A stretch of DNA of 64,000 nucleotides from Geodermatophilus siccatus (GTDB lineage Bacteria; Actinomycetota; Actinomycetes; Mycobacteriales; Geodermatophilaceae): positions 67,270-131,269 of the forward strand of contig NZ_FNHE01000008.1 in the NCBI RefSeq assembly GCF_900103785.1. The letters are read 5' to 3'. Each line of letters opens with the position of its first letter. Positions within the stretch are counted from its first letter, which is position 1. This document shows positions 24,956-33,485 of this stretch, piece by piece. The notes beneath the pieces are model-generated. The model was not told the origin of the DNA and ran no database searches. It worked only from the letters and a program-made list of their open reading frames with translations. The translations under genes were made by a program, and so were the position numbers.

Positions 24956-26241
24956 CAGCTGGCCCTCCGCCGCCCGTAGCCGGCCGCCGCCTCGGCGCGG
25001 GCGATGCCGACCGCCGTCCGGTCCAACAGCTCCTCGCACAGGTCGGGCGGCATGAGGATCCCGGGCTTGTACTGCAGCACCCGGGGGTCGAGAGTCGAGA
25101 AGATCGCCCAGACGCCGAGCTCGTACAGCTCTCGCATGACGTACTTCGCGCCCTCGGGGTGGTCGAACTCCAGCCCGAACACCACGCCGTTCTGCCGGAT
25201 GCCGGTGAACCAGGCCGGGTGGCGCGCCTGGATGGCCTCCAACCCGCGCCCGATCAGGTCCGCGATGTAGTGGACCATCGACCGGACCTCCGGTCGGGTG
25301 GTGATCTCCAGCGTCTTCAGGGCGACGACGCAACCGAGCTCCGCGCCGCCGAAGGTCGAGATGTGCCCGAACCCGTCCTCGTACAGCCAGGCGCCCGCGC
25401 GCTCGCTGAGCAGGACCGCGGCGATGGGGTAGACGCCGCCGGAGATCCCCTTGCCGACCACCATGACGTCGGGCTCGATGCCGTGCTTGGTGATCCCCCA
25501 GAGCTCACCGGTCCGCATGAGGCCGGTCTGCACCTCGTCCGCGATGTACAGCGCGTCGTACTTCTCGCACAGGTGCTTCACCGCCTCCAGGTAGCCCGGC
25601 TCGGGGAGCGGGAAGCCGTAGGTGGCGGGGATGGTCTCCATGATCACCGCAGCGACGTCCCTGCCGCGCAGCGCCTGCTCCATCGCGCCGAGGTCGTTGA
25701 AGGGGACCTGGGTGAACTCCTCAGGCCGGTCGGCGAGGAACATCCGCGAGAACCGGTCGTCCCCGGTCGCCACCGCCAGCCCGGTGTGGCCGTGGTACGC
25801 CTTGACGATCGACACGATCCTGCGCTTCTTGGTCGCGTGCCTGGCGCTCTTCAGGGCGATGTCGATCGCCTCGCCACCTCCCGACGCGTAGGCGACCTTG
25901 GTCAGCGAGGCAGGTGCGCTCGAGACCAGGGCCTCGGCCAGTGCCGTCCTCGCCACCGACGGGAAGTGGTGGTTGCCGATGTCGAACCTCGCCATGGCGT
26001 CGGAGAGGGCGGCCACCACCTCGGGATTGCGGTGCCCCAGGTTGTAGGTGCCGCCGTTGAGGTGGACGTCGATCAGGCGCCGGCCGTCCATGTCCCACAG
26101 CAGGTAGCCCTCGCGGCGGTCGATCACCAGGTCGACCCCGGAGTCCGACCAGAACTGGGTCTTGTCGGGGTTCCAGAACTGCTTCGACTTCGCCAGCACG
26201 TCCTGCTTGGAGTCGAACTCGAACGAGCCGTAGTCGTGCAT
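24955..26241 (-). CDS. Class-III aminotransferase-fold PLP enzyme, probable amino-alcohol-phosphate phospholyase
   Basis: The 428-residue PLP enzyme has YASGGGEAIDIALKSAR, the cofactor Asp region ALYIADEVQTGL and the Schiff-base lysine in VVGKGISGGVYPIAA. In RMM pathways this family member removes phosphate and ammonia from 1-amino-2-propanol phosphate to give propionaldehyde, like ethanolamine-phosphate phospholyase. A plain transamination cannot be excluded from sequence. It is the first gene of the operon, about 50 nt after the predicted promoter. Confidence 0.9.
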   Translation of the reverse strand: MHDYGSFEFDSKQDVLAKSKQFWNPDKTQFWSDSGVDLVIDRREGYLLWDMDGRRLIDVHLNGGTYNLGHRNPEVVAALSDAMARFDIGNHHFPSVARTALAEALVSSAPASLTKVAYASGGGEAIDIALKSARHATKKRRIVSIVKAYHGHTGLAVATGDDRFSRMFLADRPEEFTQVPFNDLGAMEQALRGRDVAAVIMETIPATYGFPLPEPGYLEAVKHLCEKYDALYIADEVQTGLMRTGELWGITKHGIEPDVMVVGKGISGGVYPIAAVLLSERAGAWLYEDGFGHISTFGGAELGCVVALKTLEITTRPEVRSMVHYIADLIGRGLEAIQARHPAWFTGIRQNGVVFGLEFDHPEGAKYVMRELYELGVWAIFSTLDPRVLQYKPGILMPPDLCEELLDRTAVGIARAEAAAGYGRRRAS

Positions 26242-26298
26242 GCGCCACCCGGGCTGTTCGGGCCCGGCGTACCAGGCGGTCCTGTGGTCGGTGAATCG

Positions 26299-26393
26299 AT
26301 CGTGTTTGGTCAGACCGTTTGTGTCAAGGGTTCAGCTCGCGCGCCGATTGGTCCGACCGGGCATTGACTCGGCCAGACCGTCGCTGCCACCAT
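26299..26393. promoter_or_regulatory. Divergent promoters with three phased GGTCnGACC operators
   Basis: Minus-strand promoter: TTGACA (26322-26327), 17-nt spacer, CACGAT (26299-26304). Plus-strand promoter: TTGACT (26364-26369), then CACCAT (26388-26393) with an 18-nt spacer. Operators: GGTCAGACC (26308-26316) inside the first spacer, GGTCCGACC (26350-26358) between the promoters, GGCCAGACC (26371-26379) inside the second spacer. Spacings of 42 and 21 bp keep them on one face of the helix. The likely repressor is the GntR protein at 18172. Confidence 0.75.
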
Positions 26394-26471
26394 GCCGCCC
26401 GGTGTGGCACGGGCCACACCTCATCCCGCTCGCTCGGCACCGGCTCCACCCGACCGGAAGGTGACAGGCGT

Positions 26472-28082
26472 ATGTCCACTGCAGGCAGCCCGCGACGGAG
26501 CGAGGGCACCGACGCACCGCAACAGGTCCAGCGGCTCAAGCCCAACGCGGTCGGGATCGTCGGCGTGCTGTTCATGGCCGTCGCGACCGCTGCTCCGATC
26601 ACCGCCATGGTCGGCAACGTGCCGATCGCGATCGGCTTCGGCAACGGCGCCGGGGCGCCGGCGGGCTACCTCGTCGCCACCATCGTGCTCGGCCTGTTCG
26701 CCCTGGGGTACTCCGCGATGGCCCGGCACATCACCGCGACCGGGGCCTTCTACGGCTACATCTCCCACGGGCTCGGCCGGGTCGTCGGCATGGGGGCGGG
26801 CGCGCTGACCACCCTGGCCTACGTGGTGTTCGAGGCCTCCCTCGTCGGCATCTTCTCCTTCTTCGCGAGCAGCTTCGCGTCCAACCACCTCGGTCTGGAC
26901 GTCTCGTGGATCTTCTTCGCGATCCTGATGCTCGCCGCGAACGCCGCGCTGACCTACTTCGACGTCAACCTGACCGCGAAGGTCCTCGGCGTCTTCCTGA
27001 TCACCGAGATCTTCATGCTGGCGCTCATGGCGGTGACCGTCCTCGTCACCGGCGGAGGGCCCGAGGGCTGGTCGCTGGGCTCGCTGAACCCCCTCAACGC
27101 CTTCCGGAACCTCGACGCGACGGTGGCCGACCCCAGCGGCGCGGGCACCCTCGCGGTCGCCGGCTCGGCGGGCATCGGGTTGTTCTTCGCGTTCTGGTCC
27201 TGGGTCGGGTTCGAGTCCACAGCCATGTACGGCGAGGAGTCGCGCAACCCCAAGCGGATCATCCCGCGGGCCACCATGATCGCGGTCCTCGGCATCGGCG
27301 CCTTCTACGTGTTCGTGTCCTGGACGGCGATCGTCGGCACCGGACCGCAGCGGTCCATCGCCCTGGCCCAGAGCGGCGACACCGCCGGTCAGGTCTTCTT
27401 CGGGCCCGTCGAGCAGCACCTCGGGTCGTGGGCGGTCGTGCTGTTCGAGTTCCTCCTCATGACCGGCTCGTACGCCTGCGGCATGGCCTTCCACAACTGC
27501 GCCTCGCGCTACATGTACGCGATCGGGCGAGAGGACCTGATCCCGGGGCTCGGCCGGACGCTGGGCGCGACCCACGAGAAGCACGGCTCGCCCTACATCG
27601 CCGGCTTCGTGCAGACCGCGATCGCGACCCTGATCGTCTTCTGGTTCTTCTTCACCGACCGCGACCCCTACGCCCAGCTCTACGCGCTGATGGCCATCAT
27701 GGGGACCACCGCGATCCTGATCGTGCAGGCCCTCGCCGCCTTCGCCTCCGTCAGCTACTTCCACGTCCACAAGAAGCACCCGGAGACGGCGAACTGGTTC
27801 CGGACGTTCCTGGCCCCGCTCGCGGGCGGGATCGGCATGCTCTACGTGATCTGGCTGCTGGTCGAGAACGCGAGCTTCGCTGCCGGGGCCGCGGCCACCG
27901 ACATCGTGTTCAAGCTGTCGCCCTGGATCGTCGGGCTCGCGGGCCTCGGGGGAGTCGCCTTCGCCCTGTACGCCAAGTACTTCTCACCGGAGCGGTACCA
28001 GGTCATCGGCCGGGTGGTCCTCGAGGACACCCAGGAGCGCGAGGCGGCCGAGCCGGACGCGGACGGGCTCCCCTCACGGTGA
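26472..28082 (+). CDS. APC-family amino acid/amine permease
   Basis: The 536-residue membrane protein has about twelve hydrophobic segments. The first is the APC-family start (LKPNAVGIVGVLFMAVATAA) and GFESTAMYGEE is the conserved loop after segment 6. Divergent from the microcompartment operon and sharing its operators, it probably imports the amine or amino alcohol. ATG 26472 has ribosome binding site GGAAGGTGA. A longer frame from 26319 would include the operators and is rejected. Confidence 0.92.
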   Translation: MSTAGSPRRSEGTDAPQQVQRLKPNAVGIVGVLFMAVATAAPITAMVGNVPIAIGFGNGAGAPAGYLVATIVLGLFALGYSAMARHITATGAFYGYISHGLGRVVGMGAGALTTLAYVVFEASLVGIFSFFASSFASNHLGLDVSWIFFAILMLAANAALTYFDVNLTAKVLGVFLITEIFMLALMAVTVLVTGGGPEGWSLGSLNPLNAFRNLDATVADPSGAGTLAVAGSAGIGLFFAFWSWVGFESTAMYGEESRNPKRIIPRATMIAVLGIGAFYVFVSWTAIVGTGPQRSIALAQSGDTAGQVFFGPVEQHLGSWAVVLFEFLLMTGSYACGMAFHNCASRYMYAIGREDLIPGLGRTLGATHEKHGSPYIAGFVQTAIATLIVFWFFFTDRDPYAQLYALMAIMGTTAILIVQALAAFASVSYFHVHKKHPETANWFRTFLAPLAGGIGMLYVIWLLVENASFAAGAAATDIVFKLSPWIVGLAGLGGVAFALYAKYFSPERYQVIGRVVLEDTQEREAAEPDADGLPSR

Positions 28083-28088
28083 CGCGGC

Positions 28089-28125
28089 GTGGGCGCGGAG
28101 GTCCGGCAGGTCCTGCCGCGCCCAC
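28089..28125 (+). terminator. Hairpin after the permease gene
   Basis: GTGGGCGCGG (28089-28098) pairs with CCGCGCCCAC (28116-28125) over a 17-nt loop, 6 nt after the permease stop. It probably ends the permease transcript before the amine oxidase gene, although read-through is possible because both genes share orientation. Confidence 0.65.
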
Positions 28126-28244
28126 ACCCGCGGGCTCGCGTCCCCGGTGGACGGACGCGGGAACGGCTCGCTCACGCCGAGCGGGTCCCGAGCAGGTGCA
28201 GCGTCAGGGATGACGACGACGATCGACACACCATGGAGGAACCG

Positions 28245-30278
28245 ATGACGATGACCGCGAGCACGGCCCGGGGCCAGGGCACCGCCGGGTCCCGGCCGGG
28301 GCACCCGTTGGAGCCGCTGACCCCCGAGGAGCTGTCAGCGGCAGCCGCGCTGCTGCGTGGTCAGGAGCAGTTCCCGGAGGGGACCCGCTTCGTCTACCTC
28401 GAGCTCGCCGAGCCCCCGAAGGACGTGGTCCTCTGCTGGACGCCCGGGGCGAGCTGGGACCGGCAGGCGCGGGCGGTGCTGCGCAACCCCCGGGAGCGCG
28501 CCACGTACGAGGCCGTCGTCTCCCTGGACACCGGGAGCCTGCTGTCCTGGCGGCACGTGGAGGGCGTGCAGCCGCCGATGACGGCCGAGGAGTTCATGGC
28601 CTGCGAGGACGTCGTCCGGGCCGACGAGCGGTGGCAGGCCGCGATGCGGGCCCGCGGGGTCGAGGACTTCTCGCTGGTGATGCTCGACCCGTGGGCCTCG
28701 GGTTACACCGGGCCCGACGACGACCCCAGCGGGCGCAGGCTGGCCCGCCCGCTGACCTTCGTGCGGTCCAAGCCCGAAGACAACGGCTACGCCCGTCCGG
28801 CCGAGGGCCTCATCGTCACCGTGGACCTCGACACGATGACCGTCCTCGACGTCGCGGACCACGGCGTGGTGCCGCTGCCGCCCCAGCCGGGCAACTACCT
28901 GCCCGAGCTGCTGACCGAGCCGGGCAACGTGCCGGCGTTTCCCGAGCTGCGCGCGCCGATGAAGCCGATCAGCATCACGCAGCCCGACGGGCCGAGCTTC
29001 ACCGTCGTCGGGCACGCCGTCGAGTGGGGACCGTGGCGGCTGCGCATCGGCTTCACCCCGCGCGAGGGGCTGGTGCTCCACGACGTCGGCTACGTCGACA
29101 AGGGCGTGCTGCGCCCGGTGCTCTACCGCGCCTCGCTGTCGGAGATGTTCGTCCCCTACGGCGACCCCCGCCCGACGCACTGGAACAAGAACGTGTTCGA
29201 CGAGGGGGAGTACGGCCTGGGCTGGCTGGCCAACCCGCTGGAGCTCGGCTGCGACTGCCTCGGCGAGATCCGCTACTTCGACGGGTACGTCAACGACCAG
29301 GACGGCGAACCCGTCACGATCGGCAACGCCGTGTGCATGCACGAGGAGGACGCCTCGATCGGCTGGAAGCACACCGACTTCCGCACCGGCCGCGCCGAGG
29401 TCCGCCGCAACCGCCGGCTGGTCGTCTCGATGATCGCCACGGTCGGCAACTACGACTACGGCTTCTACTGGAACCTCTACCTCGACGGCACCATCGAGTT
29501 CGAGATCAAGTTGACCGGCATCCTGTCCACCGGCGCGCTGCCGGTGGGGGAGGACCCGGTCTGGGGGACGACGGTCGCCCCTGGCCTCATGGCCCCCAAC
29601 CACGAGCACTACTTCAGCGTCCGGCTGGACATGCAGGTCGACGGGCAGCGCAACAACCTCTACGAGGTCGACTCGGTGTCCGACCCGGCCGGCCCGGACA
29701 ACCCGCACGGCAACGCGTGGCGGACGCGCAAGCGGCACCTGACCAGTGAGCTGGAGGCGCAGCGCCTGCCCGACTCGCTCAGCGGGCGGTCGTGGCTGGT
29801 CAGCAGCGCCGACACCGAGACCGCGCTGGGCGCCCGGCCCAGCTACAAGATCGAGCCCGGGCCGTACACGGCCCCGCTGTGGCGGGAGGGCTCCGAGCAG
29901 GCCGAGCGGGGAGGGTTCGCCACCCGGCAGCTGTGGGCCACGCCGTACGACCCCACCCAGCGGTTCGCCGCCGGTGAGTACGTGGCGCAGAACCCCGGGC
30001 CCGACGGGCTGGTCGCCTACACCGCCGGCGACCGATCGCTCGTGGACGCCGACCTGGTGCTCTGGTACACCGCTGGCGCCCACCACGTGGTCCGGCCCGA
30101 GGACTGGCCGGTCATGCCGGTGTCGCGGGTCGGCTTCCACATGCGGCCGTTCGGCTTCTTCGACGGCAACCCCATGCTCGACCTGCCGGCCGAGGGCCGT
30201 CACTGCGCCCCCACGGTCGCCGACGGGACCGATCGCGGCTGCGCCTGCGGAGACGCCTGCGGCTGCGGCGGGCACTGA
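28245..30278 (+). CDS. Copper-containing primary amine oxidase
   Basis: This 677-residue enzyme oxidises primary amines to aldehydes with ammonia and H2O2. The topaquinone precursor Tyr lies in VGNYDYGFYW near residue 402. Copper ligands are the two His of NHEHYFSVRLDM and a later His in HHVVRPEDWPVMP. No signal peptide is seen. The C-terminus is an unusual Cys-rich tail (GCACGDACGCGGH). ATG 28245 is preferred (GGAGG at 28235-28239). It follows the microcompartment permease, suggesting amine catabolism as the shared theme. Confidence 0.94.
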   Translation: MTMTASTARGQGTAGSRPGHPLEPLTPEELSAAAALLRGQEQFPEGTRFVYLELAEPPKDVVLCWTPGASWDRQARAVLRNPRERATYEAVVSLDTGSLLSWRHVEGVQPPMTAEEFMACEDVVRADERWQAAMRARGVEDFSLVMLDPWASGYTGPDDDPSGRRLARPLTFVRSKPEDNGYARPAEGLIVTVDLDTMTVLDVADHGVVPLPPQPGNYLPELLTEPGNVPAFPELRAPMKPISITQPDGPSFTVVGHAVEWGPWRLRIGFTPREGLVLHDVGYVDKGVLRPVLYRASLSEMFVPYGDPRPTHWNKNVFDEGEYGLGWLANPLELGCDCLGEIRYFDGYVNDQDGEPVTIGNAVCMHEEDASIGWKHTDFRTGRAEVRRNRRLVVSMIATVGNYDYGFYWNLYLDGTIEFEIKLTGILSTGALPVGEDPVWGTTVAPGLMAPNHEHYFSVRLDMQVDGQRNNLYEVDSVSDPAGPDNPHGNAWRTRKRHLTSELEAQRLPDSLSGRSWLVSSADTETALGARPSYKIEPGPYTAPLWREGSEQAERGGFATRQLWATPYDPTQRFAAGEYVAQNPGPDGLVAYTAGDRSLVDADLVLWYTAGAHHVVRPEDWPVMPVSRVGFHMRPFGFFDGNPMLDLPAEGRHCAPTVADGTDRGCACGDACGCGGH

Positions 30279-30344
30279 CCGGTCCGGCGGTGACCGGCTC
30301 CGTCGGTCACCGCCGGTCGTCGGCCGCGCTGAGCGCGGTCCCGC

Positions 30345-30815
30345 TCAGCGCGGGTTGCGGCGGGCGATGGCCCCGCTCAGCGCCGCCGCGAACGACGTCC
30401 ACGCCGCGTAGGGCACCAGCGCCGCGCCGGCCCGGCGGTCGACCGCCCACGACCGGCGGGCCAGGTCGGCCGTCGACGCCGCCAGCAGGACGGCCTCGGC
30501 GGTGGCGGCCACCGGTCGCCGGGCGCGGAAGAAGACCCAGGTCCAGCCGGTGTTGAGCGCCAGGTTGGCCAGGTAGGCGCGCAGGTACGCGCGCCGTGCC
30601 GGCCCGCCGGACCCGGCCAGCGACCGGCCGCCGGCGAGGGCGAGCAGGACGTACAGCGCCGTCCACACCGGCCCGAACGCGGACGCCGGCGGCTGCCACG
30701 GCGGCTTGTCGAGCCCGCGGTACCAGCGGGTGCCGGTCGCCGTGCCGATCCCGCCCAGGACGGCGGTGGCGGTGACGGCCGCCGAGGTGAGGACGTAGGG
30801 CGAGCGGTCGGTCAT
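30345..30815 (-). CDS. TspO/MBR-family membrane protein
   Basis: The 156-residue protein has five hydrophobic segments and the family motif WYRGLDKPPWQPPASAFGPVW, shown in part here, plus NLALNTGWTWVFF. TspO proteins bind porphyrins and may act in oxidative stress; the role here is open. The gene is convergent with the amine oxidase and divergent from the next gene with 44 nt between starts. Confidence 0.93.
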   Translation of the reverse strand: MTDRSPYVLTSAAVTATAVLGGIGTATGTRWYRGLDKPPWQPPASAFGPVWTALYVLLALAGGRSLAGSGGPARRAYLRAYLANLALNTGWTWVFFRARRPVAATAEAVLLAASTADLARRSWAVDRRAGAALVPYAAWTSFAAALSGAIARRNPR

Positions 30816-30859
30816 GCGACCCCGCGTACCCGGGTCCGGCGTCTGCCAGGCTGCCGGGC

Positions 30860-31738
30860 ATGACCGACACCCCCACCGGCGGCACGAGGACCAGCGGCAC
30901 GACGACCAGCGGCACGACGACCAGCGGCACGATGCCCGTGCGCATCGAACGGGACGGCGACGTCGCCGTCGTCGTCCTGGACAACCCGCCGCTGAACCTC
31001 TTCGACGCCCCGGTGTTCGACGCGATCGAGGCGGTCGCCGACGAGCTGGTCCGGCTCACCGACCCGACCGACCCCGCGCGGGCCCGGGCGGTGCTGGTCG
31101 AGGCGCGGGGCAGGGTGGTCTCCGGCGGCGTCGACGTCACGGTGTTCCGCGACATCGCCGAGGGCCCCGAGCCCGCCGAGCGCGGCGCCGACCTGTGGCG
31201 GCGGCTGCTGCGGGTGGCGCAGACGTTCGAGGACCTCCCGGTGCCCACCGTCTTCGCCGCGCACGGGCTGACCCTCACCGCCGCGTTCGAGCTGGCGCTG
31301 GCCTGCGACGTGCTGCTGGCCGCGGAGCGGGCGTCGTTCGGGCTGGTCGAGATCGTCGTCGGGCTGACCCCGTCGATGGGCGGGCCGCAGCGACTGGCCG
31401 AGCGGGCCGGGTCCGCGCGGGCCAAGGAGCTGGTGTTCACCGGCGAGCGCTACCCGGCCGCCGTCCTCGAGCGGTGGGACGTGGTCAACCGGGTGCTGCC
31501 CGACGAGGGCTTCGCCGAGGCCGCCCGCGCCTACGCCCGCCAGGTCGCGGCCGGCCCGACCGTGGCGCACGCGGCCACCAAGACGCTGGTCACCACCGCC
31601 GTCCGGCAGGGCGCGCGGGCCGCGGACGACCTGGTGCCCGACGTCTCCGGTGCGCTGTTCGCCACCGACGACCTGCGCGGGGCGGTCTCCTCCTTCCTGG
31701 CTGACGGACCGGGGAAGGCGACGTACTCGGGCAGGTGA
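30860..31738 (+). CDS. Enoyl-CoA hydratase/isomerase family protein with repeat-encoded N-terminus
   Basis: The 292-residue crotonase-fold protein has VLDNPPLNLFDAPVFDA, SGGVDVTVFRD and LTLTAAFELALACDVLLAAE. The oxyanion segment HGLTLTAAFELALACD deviates from the usual AxGGG pattern, so activity is uncertain. Residues 6-24 (roughly GGTRTSGTTTSGTTTSGT) come from a 15-bp tandem repeat. If translation starts instead at ATG 30932 (MPVRIERDG) this tail is absent. No strong ribosome binding site supports either start. Confidence 0.82.
   Translation: MTDTPTGGTRTSGTTTSGTTTSGTMPVRIERDGDVAVVVLDNPPLNLFDAPVFDAIEAVADELVRLTDPTDPARARAVLVEARGRVVSGGVDVTVFRDIAEGPEPAERGADLWRRLLRVAQTFEDLPVPTVFAAHGLTLTAAFELALACDVLLAAERASFGLVEIVVGLTPSMGGPQRLAERAGSARAKELVFTGERYPAAVLERWDVVNRVLPDEGFAEAARAYARQVAAGPTVAHAATKTLVTTAVRQGARAADDLVPDVSGALFATDDLRGAVSSFLADGPGKATYSGR
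30875..30934 (+). repeat. 15-bp tandem repeat, four copies
   Basis: The unit accagcggcacgacg occurs at 30890, 30905 and 30920 (the last ending gatg), preceded by a diverged copy accggcggcacgagg at 30875. The unit length is a multiple of three, so copy-number change would keep the frame of the hydratase-family gene. It encodes repeated TSGTT. Confidence 0.9.
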
Positions 31739-31830
31739 GCGACGGTCCGGACGGCGGTTCCGGGGCTCCGCGCGCGGGTAGACTCGAACGGTCCACACCT
31801 CCTCTCGCAGGAAGGCAGGGTCGAGGGTTC

Positions 31831-32976
31831 TTGCCCGACTCGTCCCCGAACGTCCCCGTGCCCGGAGCGCCCACGTCCCGTGAGGCCTCGGCGCAAGCCG
31901 CAGCCGCCGACGGCCACCCCGGACAGCCCGGCCTGGGGGACGTCGCCCCGGCCGCCGTCCGGACCACCATCACCGTCCCCGACTCCGTCCCGATGGTCTC
32001 GCTGCTCGGCTCCGGCGACGAGCTGCTGCGCCTGGTCGAGAACGAGGTCGACACCGACGTCCACGTGCGCGGCAACGAGATCGCCGTGACCGGGCAGCCG
32101 GCCGACAACGCCTTCGCCGTCGCGGTGTTCGACGAGCTGATCGCGCTGCTCGGCACCGGCCAGGTGCTGCGCCCGGACTCGGTGCGCCGGGTCATCGGGA
32201 TGCTGCGCGCCGGCGGCTCAGAGCGGCCGGCCGACGTCCTCAGCCTCGACATCATCAGCCGCCGCGGGCGCACGATCCGGCCCAAGACGCTGAACCAGAA
32301 GCGCTACGTCGACGCCATCGACGCGCACACCATCGTCTTCGGCATCGGCCCCGCCGGCACCGGCAAGACCTACCTGGCGATGGCCAAGGCCGTGCAGGCG
32401 CTGCAGACCAAACAGGTCAACCGGATCATCCTCACCCGCCCGGCCGTGGAGGCCGGCGAGCGGCTCGGGTACCTGCCCGGCACGCTCAGCGAGAAGATCG
32501 ACCCGTACCTGCGGCCGCTGTACGACGCGCTGCACGACATGGTCGACCCCGAGTCGATCCCGCGGCTGATGCAGTCGGGGACGATCGAGGTCGCCCCGCT
32601 GGCCTACATGCGCGGGCGCACGCTCAACGACGCGTTCGTCATCCTCGACGAGGCGCAGAACACCACCGCCGAGCAGATGAAGATGTTCCTCACCCGGCTC
32701 GGCTTCGGCTCCAAGATCGTCGTGACCGGTGACGTCACCCAGGTCGACCTGCCCGGCGGCGCGCAGAGCGGGCTGCGGATCGTGCGGGAGATCCTCGACG
32801 GCATCGAGGACGTGCACTTCGCCAACCTGACCAGCTCCGACGTCGTCCGCCACCGGCTGGTCGGCGACATCGTCGACGCCTACGAGCGCTGGGACGCCAG
32901 CAACAGCCAGAACCGCCCGACGGCCGGCCAGCCGCAGCCGGCCCGGCCGTCACGGCCGCGCCGCCAGGGGAGCTGA
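31831..32976 (+). CDS. PhoH-family ATPase
   Basis: The 381-residue protein has an N-terminal KH-like part (residues about 40-110), then the PhoH ATPase domain with Walker [16 protein letters not shown] and Walker [11 protein letters not shown]. PhoH proteins are linked to RNA metabolism, consistent with ybeY directly downstream. A TTG at 31831 with GAGGG nearby gives a sensible start ([11 protein letters not shown]) and follows a -10-like TAGACT at 31779-31784. An upstream GTG at 31735 would overlap the promoter. Confidence 0.93.
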   Translation: MPDSSPNVPVPGAPTSREASAQAAAADGHPGQPGLGDVAPAAVRTTITVPDSVPMVSLLGSGDELLRLVENEVDTDVHVRGNEIAVTGQPADNAFAVAVFDELIALLGTGQVLRPDSVRRVIGMLRAGGSERPADVLSLDIISRRGRTIRPKTLNQKRYVDAIDAHTIVFGIGPAGTGKTYLAMAKAVQALQTKQVNRIILTRPAVEAGERLGYLPGTLSEKIDPYLRPLYDALHDMVDPESIPRLMQSGTIEVAPLAYMRGRTLNDAFVILDEAQNTTAEQMKMFLTRLGFGSKIVVTGDVTQVDLPGGAQSGLRIVREILDGIEDVHFANLTSSDVVRHRLVGDIVDAYERWDASNSQNRPTAGQPQPARPSRPRRQGS

Positions 32977-32981
32977 GCGCC

Positions 32982-33485
32982 GTGCCCGTCGAGGTCGCCA
33001 ACGAGTCCGAGATCGCCGTCGACGAGTCCTCCCTCGCCGCCATCTGCACGTACGTGCTGGGCGAGATGGGCGTGAACCCGATGGCCGAGCTGTCGGTGCT
33101 CTGCGTCGACCCGGACTACATGAGCACGCTGCACGAGCGCTGGATGGGGGAGAAGGGGCCGACCGACGTCCTCGCCTTCCCGATGGACGAGCTGGACACC
33201 GGCCGTCCCGACGAGCCGGACCCCGGCCCGGCGCTGCTCGGGGACGTCGTCCTGTGCCCCTCGGTGGCCATCAAGCAGGCCCGCGCGGCCGGCCACACGA
33301 TGGACGACGAGCTGGTCCTGCTCGCCACGCACGGCGTGCTGCACCTCCTGGGCTACGACCACATGGAGCCCGAGGAGGAGAAGGAGATGTTCGGCCTGCA
33401 GACCAAGCTGCTCGACGGCTGGCGGGCCGCCCCCCGGGCCCCGATGACCGGTGCGGCCGTCCCCCGGGGACCGGTCGACCGATGA
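32982..33485 (+). CDS. ybeY: Endoribonuclease YbeY (16S rRNA maturation factor)
   Basis: The 167-residue metalloenzyme has the zinc motif [11 protein letters not shown] near residue 112 and the [10 protein letters not shown] strand. It processes the 16S rRNA 3' end and takes part in ribosome quality control. It starts 6 nt after phoH and overlaps the next gene by 4 nt (ATGA), giving the conserved phoH-ybeY-corC operon. Confidence 0.96.
   Translation: MPVEVANESEIAVDESSLAAICTYVLGEMGVNPMAELSVLCVDPDYMSTLHERWMGEKGPTDVLAFPMDELDTGRPDEPDPGPALLGDVVLCPSVAIKQARAAGHTMDDELVLLATHGVLHLLGYDHMEPEEEKEMFGLQTKLLDGWRAAPRAPMTGAAVPRGPVDR

Noticed and set aside
26319-26471. N-terminal extension of the permease from 26319
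   Set aside because: It would translate through the operators and the plus-strand promoter; ATG 26472 has a good ribosome binding site and the conserved start.
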